This document shows positions 22,102 to 33,737 of a DNA stretch of 64,000 bases, in pieces; the stretch's first letter is position 1, and each line of letters starts with the position of its first letter. The position numbers and the translations under genes are program-made. Below the pieces are notes generated by a model. The model had not been told where the DNA came from. It saw nothing but the letters and a program-made list of their open reading frames with translations, and searched no databases. This stretch comes from Coenobita brevimanus. Lineage: Eukaryota; Arthropoda; Malacostraca; Decapoda; Coenobitidae. The stretch is from contig CM064653.1 of NCBI GenBank assembly GCA_032717465.1, forward strand, positions 34,488,659-34,552,658, read 5' to 3'.

Positions 22102-24143
22102 TAAAATGCCCGCCGTGCCCGCCGCAGGACCTCCCACCTCACCACCCCCCACACCACCACCCCGGGAGGACACACCGGTGAGGTTAGTGACCCCGGGCAA
22201 GAGGGTCATCGGGGCATCCCGGCCCTGAGCCCCTATTCCCCGCAAGTGCCCCAACCCCAGGTGTTCAGGGAAACTGAACTACTGTGCGGGCGGGGTAGTG
22301 ATTGTCAGACCAGGGGTGGGACTGAAAAGAGGTCAGTCCCAGGTAACACCGTATTGACGGTCTTGTTACACCCTCTAGGGCAGGAAGAGGCCCAAGGGCA
22401 GGAAGAGGCCCAAGGCTACGGCCAAAAGAGAGAAGGAGAGATAGACGCAGGCTACGGCCTGACAGAGTGTGTAAAAGGGGAAGGTGACCCCAGGCTCCGG
22501 CCTTAACACGCTGATGAGAGAGAGTTGCCTGTGTGCATCCCTCTCCAGTTGTTCTTTGGCTACGGCCAGAATACGGTCCAGGGTAGAGAAACCCTGCTAC
22601 CGTACGTGTAGCGCTACCCAATTACGGAAGCGGCGTCCAGGGGTCGGCCTCTTGCCGGAACGGACGGGCGAACCTGTTCATCCGTTAGTCGCTTTCCGTA
22701 CGGGCAGACACTCAGTTTCGGCTGGGGCACATACCAGGGTGGAGAATTCCCTGACGGCAGGATCTGTCCGTATTGGAGAGAGTGCGGCTCCTGAGCCCCT
22801 CACTCCGGCTTGTCTCCTACTGCGGGAGGAACACCACGTCGGCGGTACCTTGCCACAGCGAAAGGGCGACCTCGATCACCCTATAGGTGTCCCCCGCACG
22901 CCGGGCAAGTTCACGGTTTCAGCCAAAGTGCACAATAGGGGAAGTAGAGCCCCGACTCAGACCTATGGACACACTCAGGGAACCACAAAGAGCGTGAGTA
23001 CCCCTTTAGCCTCTTTCCCTTCGGGGAGCCCTTCGTCGCCATCCAGGCTTCTAGGCCAGGAGGAGGCACTAGAGTGGTGGCAAGGCCCAATAACGGACTT
23101 ACCGCCCACACCCGGGAGATCTTTAGCCCTGCCGGAGCCCTACAGGAGACGCTGCCGCAGCCCAGCCCTGACGGCGCCTCTCCCCCTGAGCACCCGCAGT
23201 CCTAGGACGCAGTCTACAACGACGGAGATCTAGGCTCCCTCACTCCCCGGAAGCAGAGGAAGCAGGCCCGACTACTCCAGCTGTTCGGCCCTAGACCCGA
23301 GGGTCCCCGATCAGGTCGAGGCCCCCAGACCACAGGGCCTCCCTGCACCCCACCAGCGCGGCCCTAGGAAGGAGCCGCCTCTCAGGTCGAGGCCCCAGAC
23401 AAGGGAGCCTCCCTGACAGTAAGTACCAGTGATTTAATAACCCAGGAAACAAGGGTAAGACAGTGACAGTGACAGTGACCCAGAATACAGTGATAGTGAT
23501 CCAAAGTACAGTGACAGTGTTTTATAAAAGATATATTAAACAGTGGCATAACAGAAATTCGTGTAACCAAGGTACGAAGTGTAAAGTGTTAAATAACTCA
23601 GTCCCCCCCTGCATCGAGGAACCAGGGAGTTTTCTGTGGAACTAGAGGTAGGTGCGCGAGTGAGCCGAAAGGCAAGTGATGTGCCCCCGCGACTTGGTGA
23701 CAGTGTCGAGTGTCGCCATCTGCAACCTACCTCTATTATAGTAATATCTCCGACACAGACTCCCAATCGCAGTGATCCAAAGTGAAACTCCCCCATTTAT
23801 TATTATCTACAAGTAACATAATAATTAATTCAAACTAAATCACAGTGAGGTAATATTCCATTCAAGTGACAGTAAAGAATATCCACGACTGCCCTGTGCC
23901 ACGTGTTAATATATATTGGATCAGTCTATGTAAACGAGTGTAATATTGTATCTCTGTTCTCCAATGTACTAAATATCGTTGTATGTACACTTCAATGAGT
24001 AGAACTTAAGCAATAGATGTGATACGGTATACTGTCTCTTTTTATGCCCTGTTCCTTTGTTAGTGCATTACATCCGGTCTAGTAAAGGGACCCCGTTCCA
24101 GTGCTCGTGTTTTTACGACGAGAAGTCGCCCTTAAAAACACAG

Positions 24144-24150
<7 letters not shown>
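22102..24150 (+). mobile_element. LTR IV, inserted in a TA-rich site of LTR V
   Basis: Ends are TAAAATGC...GCATTTTA, degenerate forms of the family ends. TATAT flanks both sides, although the TA-rich context makes this weak evidence of duplication. The 3' part has TTTTTATGCCCTG and CATCCGGTCTAGTAAAGGGACCC, matching the U5-like region of the other copies. Confidence 0.65.
22140..23420 (+). pseudogene. LTR-borne repeat protein gene, copy IV (broken)
   Basis: The N-terminal part is Pro-rich (PPPREDTPVRLVTPGKRVIG). A short repeat region at about 22375-22620 centres on CTACGGCCAAAAG/CTACGGCCTGACAG. The tail keeps LPPTPGRSLALPEPYRRRCRSPALTAPL, split here for length, and after a frame change LLQLFGPRPEGP near 23268-23300. 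Stops occur after the N-terminal segment and near 23231. Confidence 0.5.

Positions 24151-24218
<68 letters not shown>
24148..24218. repeat. (TA)n microsatellite at LTR IV border
   Basis: About 35 TA units directly follow the LTR IV terminus. Shorter TA-rich sequence lies at its other border (22074-22101). Confidence 0.95.
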
Positions 24219-24220
<2 letters not shown>

Positions 24221-25637
24221 AAAGTATAGTACACAACACTATATACGACACAGGTATGGTATATGGCACAACAATAGATATATCACAGAGAAGGTATACT
24301 GCACGAGTCTGTGTATATATATCAAGGAAGACAGATATCCCATAGGACTATGACACTGTAGGTTACCACAAATATGACACAGGGGTCGTGATATAAAAAT
24401 AGGTGGACGGGCGAGATATCACACAGGGCAAGTATGATCTATAGGGGTCACAAACATTACACAGGGGTATGGGTATTAGACACAGGGTACGGTGTTACCC
24501 AGGGGTGTCAGACAATACACAATGGATCACAAATAAGGGCGATGCAGGGAGGGGTAGGGAACACTACACAGGGGAGGTATACGCCTGGGGTCGATGACAT
24601 GTTACGGGGGGGGGGTTGTATTACACAGGGGCACTACACTCTGGATGAAGGGAGGTAGTGCTCACACAGGGTCTATAGCACTAGGGATTGGATAGTGTTG
24701 GCAGTCCGCTGGCGGGCGCCAGGGCATACAGAGGGCTACGTCGCTGGTAAACATAGGTGACAGCCCGGTGTGGGAGGAGGGCTGTCAGGGGTGCACTCCC
24801 GATAGGGGCACAGGTCTTGGGGAGGCAGCATATTCAGGTGTCGGAGTAAGGTGGAGGGTGATGTGGTGGGCGGCCCTTTCCTGATGGGGGTCCTTGGAGT
24901 GTGGTGGCTCTCTGGACTGGGGCTGAACAGGGCTAAGAGCCGTGCTGCACGGCACCTGCCCTTGGCCATGGTGGGAGTCCTGGGGGGGGGTCCTGGCTGG
25001 TCTGGGCCTGGGGTCAGCTGCAGGGCACTCCTCGAGTTCCGAAGGCTCTGGTCTTGCCGGGAGGGCATTGCCGTCAGGGGTTGGCTGTGACCACTCGCCC
25101 TGGAGGAGTCCGTCAGCTGCTGGGGGCGTCAGGAGCTAGGCTGCAGGGACAGGACACCTAGGCTTACAATGGGTCTGCTCCAGGTACTCTCCGACAGGGG
25201 CCCTGCTGGGGAGCAGTCTCCACCCTTTGTAGAGGAGGGGGAGCTCGAGAGGCATCTCGCTTGGCCTTTGGAGGGGCTGGCTGAACCAGAGACTGCACCC
25301 TCGTAAGGAGCCTCAGGGGTAGTGGAGGAGGGACGACCGGAGACCTGTCCCTCAGCCTGGTAGGCCTGACAGACCTGCTGGAGCTCCACTCCAGGGCAGA
25401 GGAAGGAGGTCCGGGGGACACTTCTTCCACCTGGTAGGTCCAGGGGACACTACCCAGGTTCCCTCCTGGGGTAGTGGTCAAAGGAGATCCAGGGGACCCT
25501 CCTTCTGGCTGATAGGCCAAGGGGACACTGCCAGGGGACCATTCTTCCCGGGGACAGTAGGAAGGAAAAGCCCGGAAACTTTCTGGCTTCTGCGGCTCGT
25601 CCGGTGGACTCTACCGCCCTCCTGCTGTCAGGGAAAA
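24219..25637 (-). mobile_element. LTR V, main body
   Basis: This minus-oriented body carries the repeat-protein remnant. Its right (5') end meets the start of LTR VI head to head at about 25.63 kb, and no TGAAATGC terminus is visible, so V is truncated or recombined there. Confidence 0.6.
24736..25560 (-). pseudogene. LTR-borne repeat protein gene, copy V (broken)
   Basis: On the minus strand a diverged repeat region (GGSPGSPLTTTPGG / EEVSPGPPSSALEWS, about 25230-25530) is followed by a Pro-rich segment and the tail AARLLALFSPSPESHHTPR (about 24905-24960), ending with PPPTPGCHLCLPAT before a stop at 24736. A stop near 25164 and a frame change separate the two parts. Confidence 0.5.
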
Positions 25638-27683
25638 AGTGCAGCCGCCACCGCACCCCCAGGAGGAGGACACGGAGGGCTGGACAGCACGCGGATTGCG
25701 CCTGAGCAACAGGCCCATAAGATCACCCAGGCCACGCGCCCCTATTCCCTGGAACTCGCCCACCGCCACCACATTAGTCAAAGTGCACTACATTCCGGGT
25801 GAGCTGACCTCCGACAGGATTGGAGTGGAACTGGCCTAACAGTTCAGAGCAGCACCCCAGCCACGGCCTATAGCCGGCCACCAGAGACGGCCAATAGCCA
25901 CTCACCAAAAAGAAGGGCCACGGCCTGTAGTCGCTTATCAAAAAGAAAGGGCCATGGCCTATAGCTGGGTACCAGAGCTGGCCTATAGCCGCATACAAAA
26001 AAGGTCACGGCCTATAGCCGGACCATCAATTAGGAGACGGCCTATTGCTGCTCTGCACAGTGCTGCTCACACCTCCTGCAGAAACCAATGATGGCTGATA
26101 GCCGTGCTGAGGAGAGAGATACATCCCCTCTCCTTCTGTAGTTGCCTCAGAGGGCACGCCACGGGTGATGGCCGATAGCTGCGCCCATAGGGAGGAGACG
26201 GCCTATAGCCACTGCTTTCATGCATGGCACCCTCCTTGTGGGACCTCAGTGACGGCGATAACCACACTGGCAGGCAGGCGAAGGCCCATAGCCTCACCTC
26301 GCCTGAGTGCCAGTTAGGTAGTCGGGCCCCAGTGACGGCCAATAGCTGCGCTGACAGCGAAGGGATGGCCTGTAGCCACCCTCCGTCTGTTGCCCAAGGG
26401 AACCTATCAACGGCCGATAGCTGCATCGGGGAGAGTCACCGAAGTCTCTCACCCCCCGTGACTCTGCAACGACACAGTAGCTGTGCTCAGTCCTGTCCTC
26501 CAGCAGGAGCACAGGTTATCTGCCTGTCCACCCAGACCGAGGCAGCCTCCAGGAGGAGGACCACCACTCGGAGGATTGGTGGAGTGGCCCAGAACTGTCC
26601 CCGGGCCTGTTCTCCCTCTGCCAGGAGGAAGAGGACGCCTACCTGACAGACTCCTGCCAAATAGCGACGTAGCAGCCCAGCCCTGACGGTGGCGCCCTCA
26701 GCAAAGGACCGCAGCCAGCGCTCCTCTGAGGACATCCCCTGGACCCCTGGGCAGGCCCACTCTCCACCCCGACGAAGGCGATGCCTGTCCTCCACCAAGC
26801 GCTTAAGTGAGCTCCTCCAACGCCTGTTCAGCCCCAGTCCCAAGGGCCAGACCCTAGTACCCAGCCCCGACAGTAAGGGGCCTTTCACCACCCACAGCCT
26901 GAGCCCCAGCAGAGAGACGACGCCCCTGAGAGTGGTCACGTGGCCGCGGAACGAAGGGACTCCCACAGGGCCTCCGCCCACCCTGGGCCGAGAGTTGTGA
27001 ACCCTGGACTTTCCCTTCCCCCAGTTAAACCAAGTGCGCCTAAAAGACAGTGAACTTATGGTGAACAGCGACATCCGCACTAAGAGTGTAAAAGCGAATT
27101 TACAGTAAATACAGTGAGGCCAGAAAAGACCATGGCAAGTGAATAAAAAGGTACAGGCGCCCTAGTGAATTCCAGTGGCAGTAGGGCCGAATAAGACTCT
27201 AGAACACAGAAACATAGACAGTGAATATTACCTACAGTGATATCACCCTTGCCCACCCTCCCTGGTAACGACCCTTGTAACTATTTCCCTCCTTTGTGCA
27301 AGTCAGTAACGCCTTCCCCAGTATTCAGATTGTAAGCTCAGTGCCAGAGCAGTGAACGCCTCACGACAGTGCCTCACTGCCACGAACAGTGTAATAGTGC
27401 CTTGGCCCTCTCGACCCAGACTACTCCTGTGAATACTGCATCCTGTGCGATACCAGACCCATTAACGCCAGCATATGTGTTGATTGTTGTCTATGAATTT
27501 GTATCGGATTGTCTACTCGTTCCATATCAGTTGAATCTGTCAATATTCGTGTAAGGTTTTTGCCCTGTGTTTTTATGCCCTGACCCTCTCTTGTATGTCT
27601 AAGCTCCGGTCTAGAAAGAGAACCCAGCTGCACTCTAGGCGTTCTAAGGACGGGAAGCCGCCCCTTAAACACCTAGCATAACA
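25632..27683 (+). mobile_element. LTR VI
   Basis: The degenerate start GGAAAAAGTGCAGCC aligns with TGAAATGC of the family, and the end CCTAGCATAACA (27672-27683) is canonical. The U5-like region has TTTTTATGCCCTGACC and CTCCGGTCTAGAAAGAGAACCC. No target duplication is seen: flanks GTCAG and CATAT differ. Confidence 0.65.
25645..27000 (+). pseudogene. LTR-borne repeat protein gene, copy VI (broken)
   Basis: The N-terminus PPPHPQEEDTEGW matches copy I. A repeat region at 25840-26440 carries the palindromic core CGGCCTATAGCCG with irregular spacing and reads variants of TAYSR. The C-terminal frame from about 26689 to 27000 is open, with RSSEDIPWTPGQ, LLQRLFSPSPKGQTLVPS and TPLRVVTWPR, ending at a stop at 26998-27000. 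Frames change between the parts, so it is a pseudogene. Confidence 0.5.
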
Positions 27684-27771
27684 CATATTATATATTTTTA
27701 TTATATTTTCAATGATACTTATTTAAGATATATACGAAAACGAAAGCAAAAATGAACTGGGGCTTTCTTTT
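27684..27771. other. AT-rich spacer between LTR VI and VII
   Basis: No gene. It ends in CTTTT (27767-27771), the left target duplication of LTR VII. Confidence 0.5.
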
Positions 27772-28670
27772 TGTAATGCTAGGTGGAAAAAGCCCGACTC
27801 CTCGGTCCTAAAACACCCAACGTGTAGCGGGGTCCTCTTTCGAGACCGGAGCTTAGTGCAATGAAAGAGAGGCAGGACACAAAAACTCCAGGCAATAACC
27901 TTTTACACGTATATTCCCACAGTCAGACACAAGACAAAATGCAGATATTACAACACGATAAGTGACATAGAAATAAAACCTTACTTAGGATATTAGTATC
28001 TCGCAGGATACTGACTTAACCAATACGGTTGCCAATACAGAAAGTCTAGTGAACAGGTATACCGGGAACACGGGCGCGCGTGGGAGCGCGGGAGAGGGAG
28101 TTCACACGGGGGGGAAGGGGAAGGACTCGTGACGAGCCGGAACAGAGTTATGGTAATATTGGAAAAGGATACGTATTACTAATTCACTCTTAGAATTACC
28201 TGATAGAAAAGGGGTTTTGACATTTGATTCTATCTCTTGTTTATGTTACGTTAGCTATGGGGAGGGGATGTTGTAGGGAGGGAGGGAATAGAGGGACACT
28301 GTATATTCACTGTGTTTACGGTAATACAAAGGGACGGATATTACTCTCACTTTTCTATTGTTTTCTAGTAACAAGGGACATAGGTATAGTTTCACTACAG
28401 AGACTTCCTCAGGGGAAGAGTTCTTACTGGTTTCTTATGAGGGCGTGACTTATGAGTCGGATTCCTTGGGACTCACTCACTGTACTCGTTCTTACTCGCC
28501 CGTGATTTCACTCACCCCGACACTGGACATACATTAAGTCACTATATCACTGTAACCTGTTTTCTAGGGCAACGTCACACTTAACGTAATTTCCTTCACT
28601 AGTCCTGGGACAATACCACACTTGACAAATTCACTCGTGTCGTGGGGGCGGCGGGGAGACACGCCGGCGT

Positions 28671-30298
28671 CTATTCGGCCGGGCTAGGGCCACCGCCAGA
28701 GAAAGGCGTGCCGAGAGGGCACGGGACGGCTCGCAGGGGCGTCTTCTCACGTCCAGGGCTGCACGTGGCACAAGGGCCCGTAGTCTCCGGGCTGGGATTA
28801 CGGGTGTGGCCCTCAGGGCTGTGGCCAAACAGGTCCAGGAGTCTCTGGCTCCTGTCTTGGCCAGAGGTGGAAGTCCTTCGCTGTCTCTTGGGCGTGGAGA
28901 GGTTGCGCCCGGGGGTCCTGGGGAGGGCCCAGAGAGGTTGAGGGCTGAGGTCCCCAGAATCAAGGGGCGCCGTCAGGCGGGGGCTGCGGCACCGTCCTGT
29001 GCTAGGGCCCGACAGGTGAGTCTTCTCCAGGGCCAGGCGTAGGGACTGGAGGCCAGGGGAGGCCGTCAGGCCTCGCGGGGTCTCTCTGGTGCTGGGGAGC
29101 TGGGCGTCTGTCTCACGCAGGGGCGATGTCGTCACATCTTTCTGGCCGTAGGGCCCAGCAATAGGCCGTGGCTGTGTGGGGGAGTCAGCGCACCTCTGGT
29201 CGCCTCTCCAAAGGCCGTTGGCCCGTCTCTTCTGCAGGAGGGGGGAGCGGCAATTGGCCGTCTCAGGGGCAGTGCCTTTGGAGCGGCAATTGGCCGTCTC
29301 CTTCGGCAGGATGAGTGAATGGCAATTGGCCGTCTCGGGGGCAGCACCTCCAGAGCGGCAATCGGCCGTCTCCTTCGGCAGGAGGAGTGAGCGGCAATCG
29401 GCCGTCTCGGGGGCAGCACTTCCAGAGCGGCAATTGGCCGTCTCCTTCGGCAGGAAGAGGGAGTGGCAATCGGCCGTCTCAGGGACAGCACCTCCAGAGC
29501 AGCAATCGGCTGTCTCCTTCGGCAGGAGGAGTGAGCAGCAATTGGCCGTCTCAGGGGCAGCACCTCCAGAGTGGCAATTGGCCGTCTCCTTCGGCAGGAG
29601 GAGTGAGCGGCAATCGGCCCTCTCGGGGGCAGCACCTCAAGAGTGGCAATCGGCTGTCTCCTTCGGCAGGAGGGTGGAGCAGCAATCGGCCATCTCGGAG
29701 GCAGTGCCTCTAGAGCGGCAATTGGCCATCTCCTTCAGCAGGAGGGTTGAGCGGCAATCGGCCGTCTCAGGGGCAGCATTTCCAGAGCGGCAATCGGCCG
29801 TCTCCTTCGGCAGGAGGGAGGAGCGGCAATCGGCCGTCTCCTGGGGCAGGAGAGATGAGCTGCAATCGGCCGTCTCGGCAGAAACACCTTCAGTGCAATG
29901 CTTGGCCGACTGACGAAGGCGGGAGTGGCAATTGGCCGTCTCCAGAGGGGCGCTGTCGGAAACTGATATATCAGTTCCACCCCAGTCTGATTTGGCAGTC
30001 CCGCTCCCCGAAGGTAGTGTCCTCCTTCTGCTATGGTGGCAGTGCGACGGTTGTGTGTTATAAGGGCGCACGGCCCGGGCTGGCTTATGCCGTTGTCGTA
30101 TTGGGTCCCCTAGTGTGGGTGTGGCTACTCCTGGGGTCCGGGTAGGGGTGTCGGTGTGTTTCTGGGGTCACTGCACTGTTCCTCTCTCGCTGCGATTCTG
30201 GGGGCACTACACTGTTTCTTTCTCATCGTGTTTCTGGGGGCACTATGTTGTTCTTCTCTCACATTGTCTCCAGGGGCACTGACTTGCAAGCCACGCAT
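28671..30298 (-). pseudogene. LTR-borne repeat protein gene, copy VII (broken)
   Basis: It starts with ATG at the LTR edge (MRGLQVSAPGDN), then short SAPRNTMRKKQ-like repeats and a segment (RAVRPYNTQPSHCHHSRRRTLPS) clearly related to copy III (RAVRPCDIQPSRHRHRRQKTLPS). The array at 29200-29960 has 36-bp units encoding ETADCRS. The tail has GRCRSPRLTAPL, RTPGRNLSTPKRQ and RLLDLFGHSPEGHTRNPSPE and stops at 28671. Frames change within the array. Confidence 0.6.
29200..29960 (-). repeat. 36-bp tandem repeat array (GAGACGGCCGATTGCCGCTC core)
   Basis: About 20 units alternate two linker types (CTTCGGCAGGAGGAG and GGGGGCAGCACCTCC). The core matches, with substitutions, the cores in copies I, III and VI. 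Confidence 0.95.
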
Positions 30299-30307
30299 TT
30301 CACTTTT

Positions 30308-31330
30308 AAAGGCTATTTATACAATAGCAATGTTTTTTCCATTACTTTAAACTGAAAGTAACATACTGTTACGAAATAATAACGTAGTGAGTGAGGATTA
30401 GTCTGAAAGAGAGAGTGAGGGAGAGAGCGGGAGTTAGAGACGGGGATAGTTAGAGGTGCTGGTCGTGATCGTCAGCTTTTACCCTCTCGGAAGGGAGCTG
30501 AGAGCTAATAGTCCTATCTAGGGGCAAGGCTGTGACCTTCACATACGCACACACCCTTCCCCTTGCTCAAGGGGGACAGTAACCACCCACTTCATCAGTG
30601 AAACTTTTCGCAACCTGAGCGAGGCGCGAACTCCCGTCTACCGTGAAACCACCAAATACTTCGAGCGCGAATTCGCTTTTACTCTAGATATCCTTCTTTC
30701 AGAATACTTAGCAGTTATGTATATTTGATCATTACTGACAACAGTATTAATGTTACATGAATATTTGTCAGCAAAATATAATTGTAAATGCATATTGCCG
30801 AAATACTTTGGAAATATGTAAGACGTAATGAAGAACCATAACAAATCCTGCCTTCGCCACAGCTGCTTCCTCTTGTAATTTCCTCAGATTTTGAAGATGA
30901 AATGAACCCATCAGTGCAAGACTACAGTGGAACAAGATGACTTTGGAAGATATGATCATTGTGCAGAGGTGAGGAGGTACTTCATGGAAGTATTTCGCGG
31001 GAATGAATGAAAACAAACCCTCAGTCTGTACTCTTTAGATCCTCATTGCTTTTACTTTCATTAAGCCAAAAATCAATACTTAAATGAAATGAAGAGAGTA
31101 TGTAACAAATCTTTTCATTATTCAAAATCCGTTCACTCTCCCAAATTACACAGAATAATACCCTGGTATTTAGAGTTATCCTTTACACGACTGTGATCTG
31201 AACCATTTACAGCTGTCAGAAGTCGCCAGAGAGACCCACCTCACCAACCGCGACGGAGGCCGCGACAACCCCCCCTTCACCCCCCCACACTTTCGCTCTC
31301 GAAAGCGCCATCACGTTCCGTGGCGCTCCA
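30308..31330. other. Intergenic, no supported gene
   Basis: AT-rich sequence with a purine-rich tract (GAGAGAGTGAGGGAGAGAG) at about 30405. A minus-strand frame at 30768-31016 has no recognisable motif and is not called. Confidence 0.4.
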
Positions 31331-31379
31331 GCTGTTGAAACGCAGCCCAGGCAAGAACACTACCACTGAGCCAGCGAGC

Positions 31380-31424
<45 letters not shown>
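31331..31424 (-). repeat. tRNA-derived SINE head next to (GT)n microsatellite
   Basis: On the minus strand CTGGCTCAGTGGTAGTGTTC resembles a tRNA-Gly-like D arm/A box, with GCCTGGGCTGCGTTTCAAC following. A (GT)22 run occupies 31381-31424. A complete T arm is not visible, so a functional tRNA is not called. Confidence 0.5.
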
Positions 31425-31426
<2 letters not shown>

Positions 31427-31847
31427 CCTACATCTAGCTTGACATCCTTATATATCATTACTTAATTTAAATGATCGATAATTAACAAGCAAATTCCTGT
31501 CTAATTATTGCACATTACTAATAAATAATAATTAATAAATTACTGATGTAATGTAGAACAAACATCATTAATTGACAGGACTGGCGAAAGTATTAATTTT
31601 CGTCATTAATAAATACAACTAAACCTTCGACATATCTGTATGTACTCGCTGACTCCGGACCTGTATTCGTCGCGTGAGTAGCGAGGAGCGCGGTAAGGCT
31701 TGAGTGCGGCCAAAAAGTAGCAGCGCTCTCAATTCCGCTACTGGCTATAAAAAGTAATGGCGTTACCACCATCGCTATTAAAATAGTAGTGGCGCTATGT
31801 AGCGGAGCTACTACTAGCGGTGCTATTCCCTGCTTTGTCCAAGAGAT
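31425..31847. other. AT-rich spacer with palindromic segment
   Basis: No gene. At 31790-31830 TAGCGGAGCTACTACTAGCGGTGCTA is partly self-complementary and preceded by related CGCTACTGG/TGGCGTTACC blocks. This could be a remnant of a hAT-like MITE and is unproven. Confidence 0.3.
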
Positions 31848-31912
31848 GATTGGGGTTTATTGCTCACTTAATGCTACCCTGGGATGAGTGAGGTTGGTCA
31901 CTTTCATCTTAG
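31848..31912 (+). repeat. SINE-like repeat, left half (split by insertion)
   Basis: GATTGGGGTTTATTGCTCA...GGTCACTTTCATCTTA matches the first half of the uninterrupted copy at 62869-63020. The second half (AAATGTCAGGACCAACTTGCC) lies at 39291-39375, 7.4 kb away. Confidence 0.75.
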
Positions 31913-32122
31913 TGTGCGTCCACACGTGTGCTGGAACAAGTGCTGGCAACATGTAAACAACACAATAACGAACAAGCTGTAAACATGCTGGGAACAGCAG
32001 CGTCCCTATCATGTTGGCAACATCATGAAGTCTCGGCAACCTCGTATGGACACACTTATTCCAACACATCTGCTGCCAGCTAGTTTGAAGCTGCACTGTA
32101 ACATGTTTGCATACATCTGTCT
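31913..32122. mobile_element. MITE, left part (split by LTR retrotransposon)
   Basis: The left end GTGTGCGTCCACACGTGTGC is inverted at about 39265-39290 (GAGTCCACACGTGTACTAG on the opposite strand). The MITE sits inside the SINE half-pair and is itself interrupted at TGTCT (32118-32122). The superfamily is not determined. Confidence 0.6.
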
Positions 32123-33645
32123 TGTTATGCTACCTGCTCAGAGCTCAACTCCTTCCTTTCTGAGCACGAGCGACTGATTTGGGGTTCCCTTCGAGACCGA
32201 ATCTAGAGCATGCAACTAGAGGAACAAGGCATAAAAACTCAGGACAACCAACCTTACACATATATTACCACAAAGATATACAATGCTGGACACAATACAA
32301 TGTACAGACTAAACACACTAAAAAGTACACAAGAGAACCCAAGTTGGAATACCGGTGACTGGGCAGCTGCAGGTGTCGTCCAAGTGTGGGAGGGGTCCCG
32401 TCAGGCGTGCTCTCTCGCAGGAGACACCGGACCACCGTCAGGGACCAGATCGTCCGGTGTGGGCTGCTGGGCAGTATAAAGGGAGACCTTTCCCTGGTTG
32501 GGCCTCAGTGGGTGCGTCAGCTCTCAGGATTGGGGCTGAACAGGGCGAGCAGGCGCCCATCCCTGCACCTACTCATCGGTTGGGCTGGGGAGGTCTCGTC
32601 CGGGAATCCTGGGGGCGTCCCTGGGTGGCTGGGGGCTGTGGCCTCGCTTTGGTTGAGAGGCTGTCAAGGGCTGCCTGCGGCATCTCTTCCACTGGGAGTC
32701 CAGCAGTAAGGGGCAAAGTAGGGGCGGTGGCTGCAGTGAGCATATCCCCAGGCTCACTATGGGGCTGCTCCAGATCCTTTCCAGCTGCAACTCCTTTGGG
32801 GGGCTAGCTCTGTGGGGAGTGTGAGAGGGGTGTCCCACTCGGCCTCTGGAGGGGTGAGGCAAGCAAGGGATGTTACCTTTGAGGGGCATCACAGGGGTGA
32901 CAGACGAGGGAATGACAGTGGCTGTTCCCTCCCAGATGGGCACAGGGGGTGCCACCGTGGTTCCGCTGGACCCTGGGACAGCAGGTGAGAGAAGGACGGT
33001 GGCCGTTCTCTCCCCGGCAAAGACAGTGGCCATAGCCACGGTCCTGCTCCCTATAGAGGCGGCAGGTGAGGGAAGGACAGTGGCCGTTCCCTCCCCGACG
33101 GGCACACGGGGCTCCTCTGCAGCTCTGCTTATGCCTGTGGGGGCCGCAGATGAGGGATGGACAGTAGCCGTTCCCTCCCCGATGGGTACAGTGGACACCA
33201 CCACGGTTCTGCCTTGCCTGGGACAGTAGGTAAGAGAAGGACGGTGGCCATTCTCTCCCTGGCGAGGACAGTGGCCATTGGCACGGTTCTGCTCCCAGAG
33301 GAGGCAGCAGGTAAGGGATGGACAGTGGCCGTTCCCTCCTCGGCGGGTACAGTGGACGTTGCCACAGTCCTGCAGGGGATGGTAAATGAGAGGAGTACAG
33401 TGGTCATCCTCTCCCCGATGAGTACAGTGGCCATCGTTGTGGTTCTACCTGGGACTGTTAATGAACAAGTCCCACCCCGATCCTGGTGAGTGCTGGTCTG
33501 GCTCAAGAGTAGTGTGGCGGGTCGGCGTACCTCCGACAGGCTCCGTTCAGGGGAAGAGGGGCGTATGGTGGTGGGGGGTGTATGCCTGTCTCACTCGGGC
33601 CCTTTCTGCGCCTCCCTGTGGTCTGCCCTTGGTGCTGGTGTTTCA
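32123..33645 (-). mobile_element. LTR VIII (3' LTR of the pair)
   Basis: It ends (sense) GGTAGCATAACA and starts TGAAACACCAG. The sequence is collinear with LTR IX throughout, including the array of roughly 85-90-bp repeats carrying GACAGTGGCCGTTCCCTCCC. Confidence 0.8.
32569..33645 (-). pseudogene. LTR-borne repeat protein gene, copy VIII (broken)
   Basis: Minus-strand order follows copy IX: KHQHQGQTTGRRRK, a stop, DRGGTCSLTVPGRTTTMATVL, repeat units VGEGTATVLPSPAA..., GRVGHPSHTPHRASPP, RIWSSPIVSLGICSLQP, RCRRQPLTASQPKRGHSPQ, RIPGRDLPSPTDE and a stop. RLLALFSPNPES follows in another frame near 32525-32555. Compared with copy IX it has at least two stops and frame changes. Confidence 0.6.
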
Positions 33646-33737
33646 CCACTGTCGCGGCTGGAAAAGTCATGACCCTGTGGCTGGAGGTGGTAGGTGTCGT
33701 AGGTAGCAGTCTGGTGAGTGGGCGTGAGGGTGGTATA

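Larger units (their letters stand above)
27772..30302 (-). mobile_element. LTR VII, solo LTR with 5-bp target duplication
   Basis: Plus-strand ends are TGTAATGCTAGG...CCACGCATTTCA, as in LTR III. CTTTT flanks it at 27767-27771 and 30303-30307. Length is 2531 bp. The block GTAGCGGGGTCCTCTTTCG near 27820-27845 is almost identical to LTR III. No internal retrotransposon sequence adjoins it. Confidence 0.85.

Noticed and set aside
29176..29913. Plus-strand 245-codon frame opposite copy VII
   Set aside because: Same reason as for copy III: antisense of the coding-phase tandem repeat, lacking the LFGPSPEG-type tail.
30768..31016. Minus-strand frame (KYFHEVPPHLCTM...) as an exon
   Set aside because: No splice sites, domain or neighbouring exon support it.
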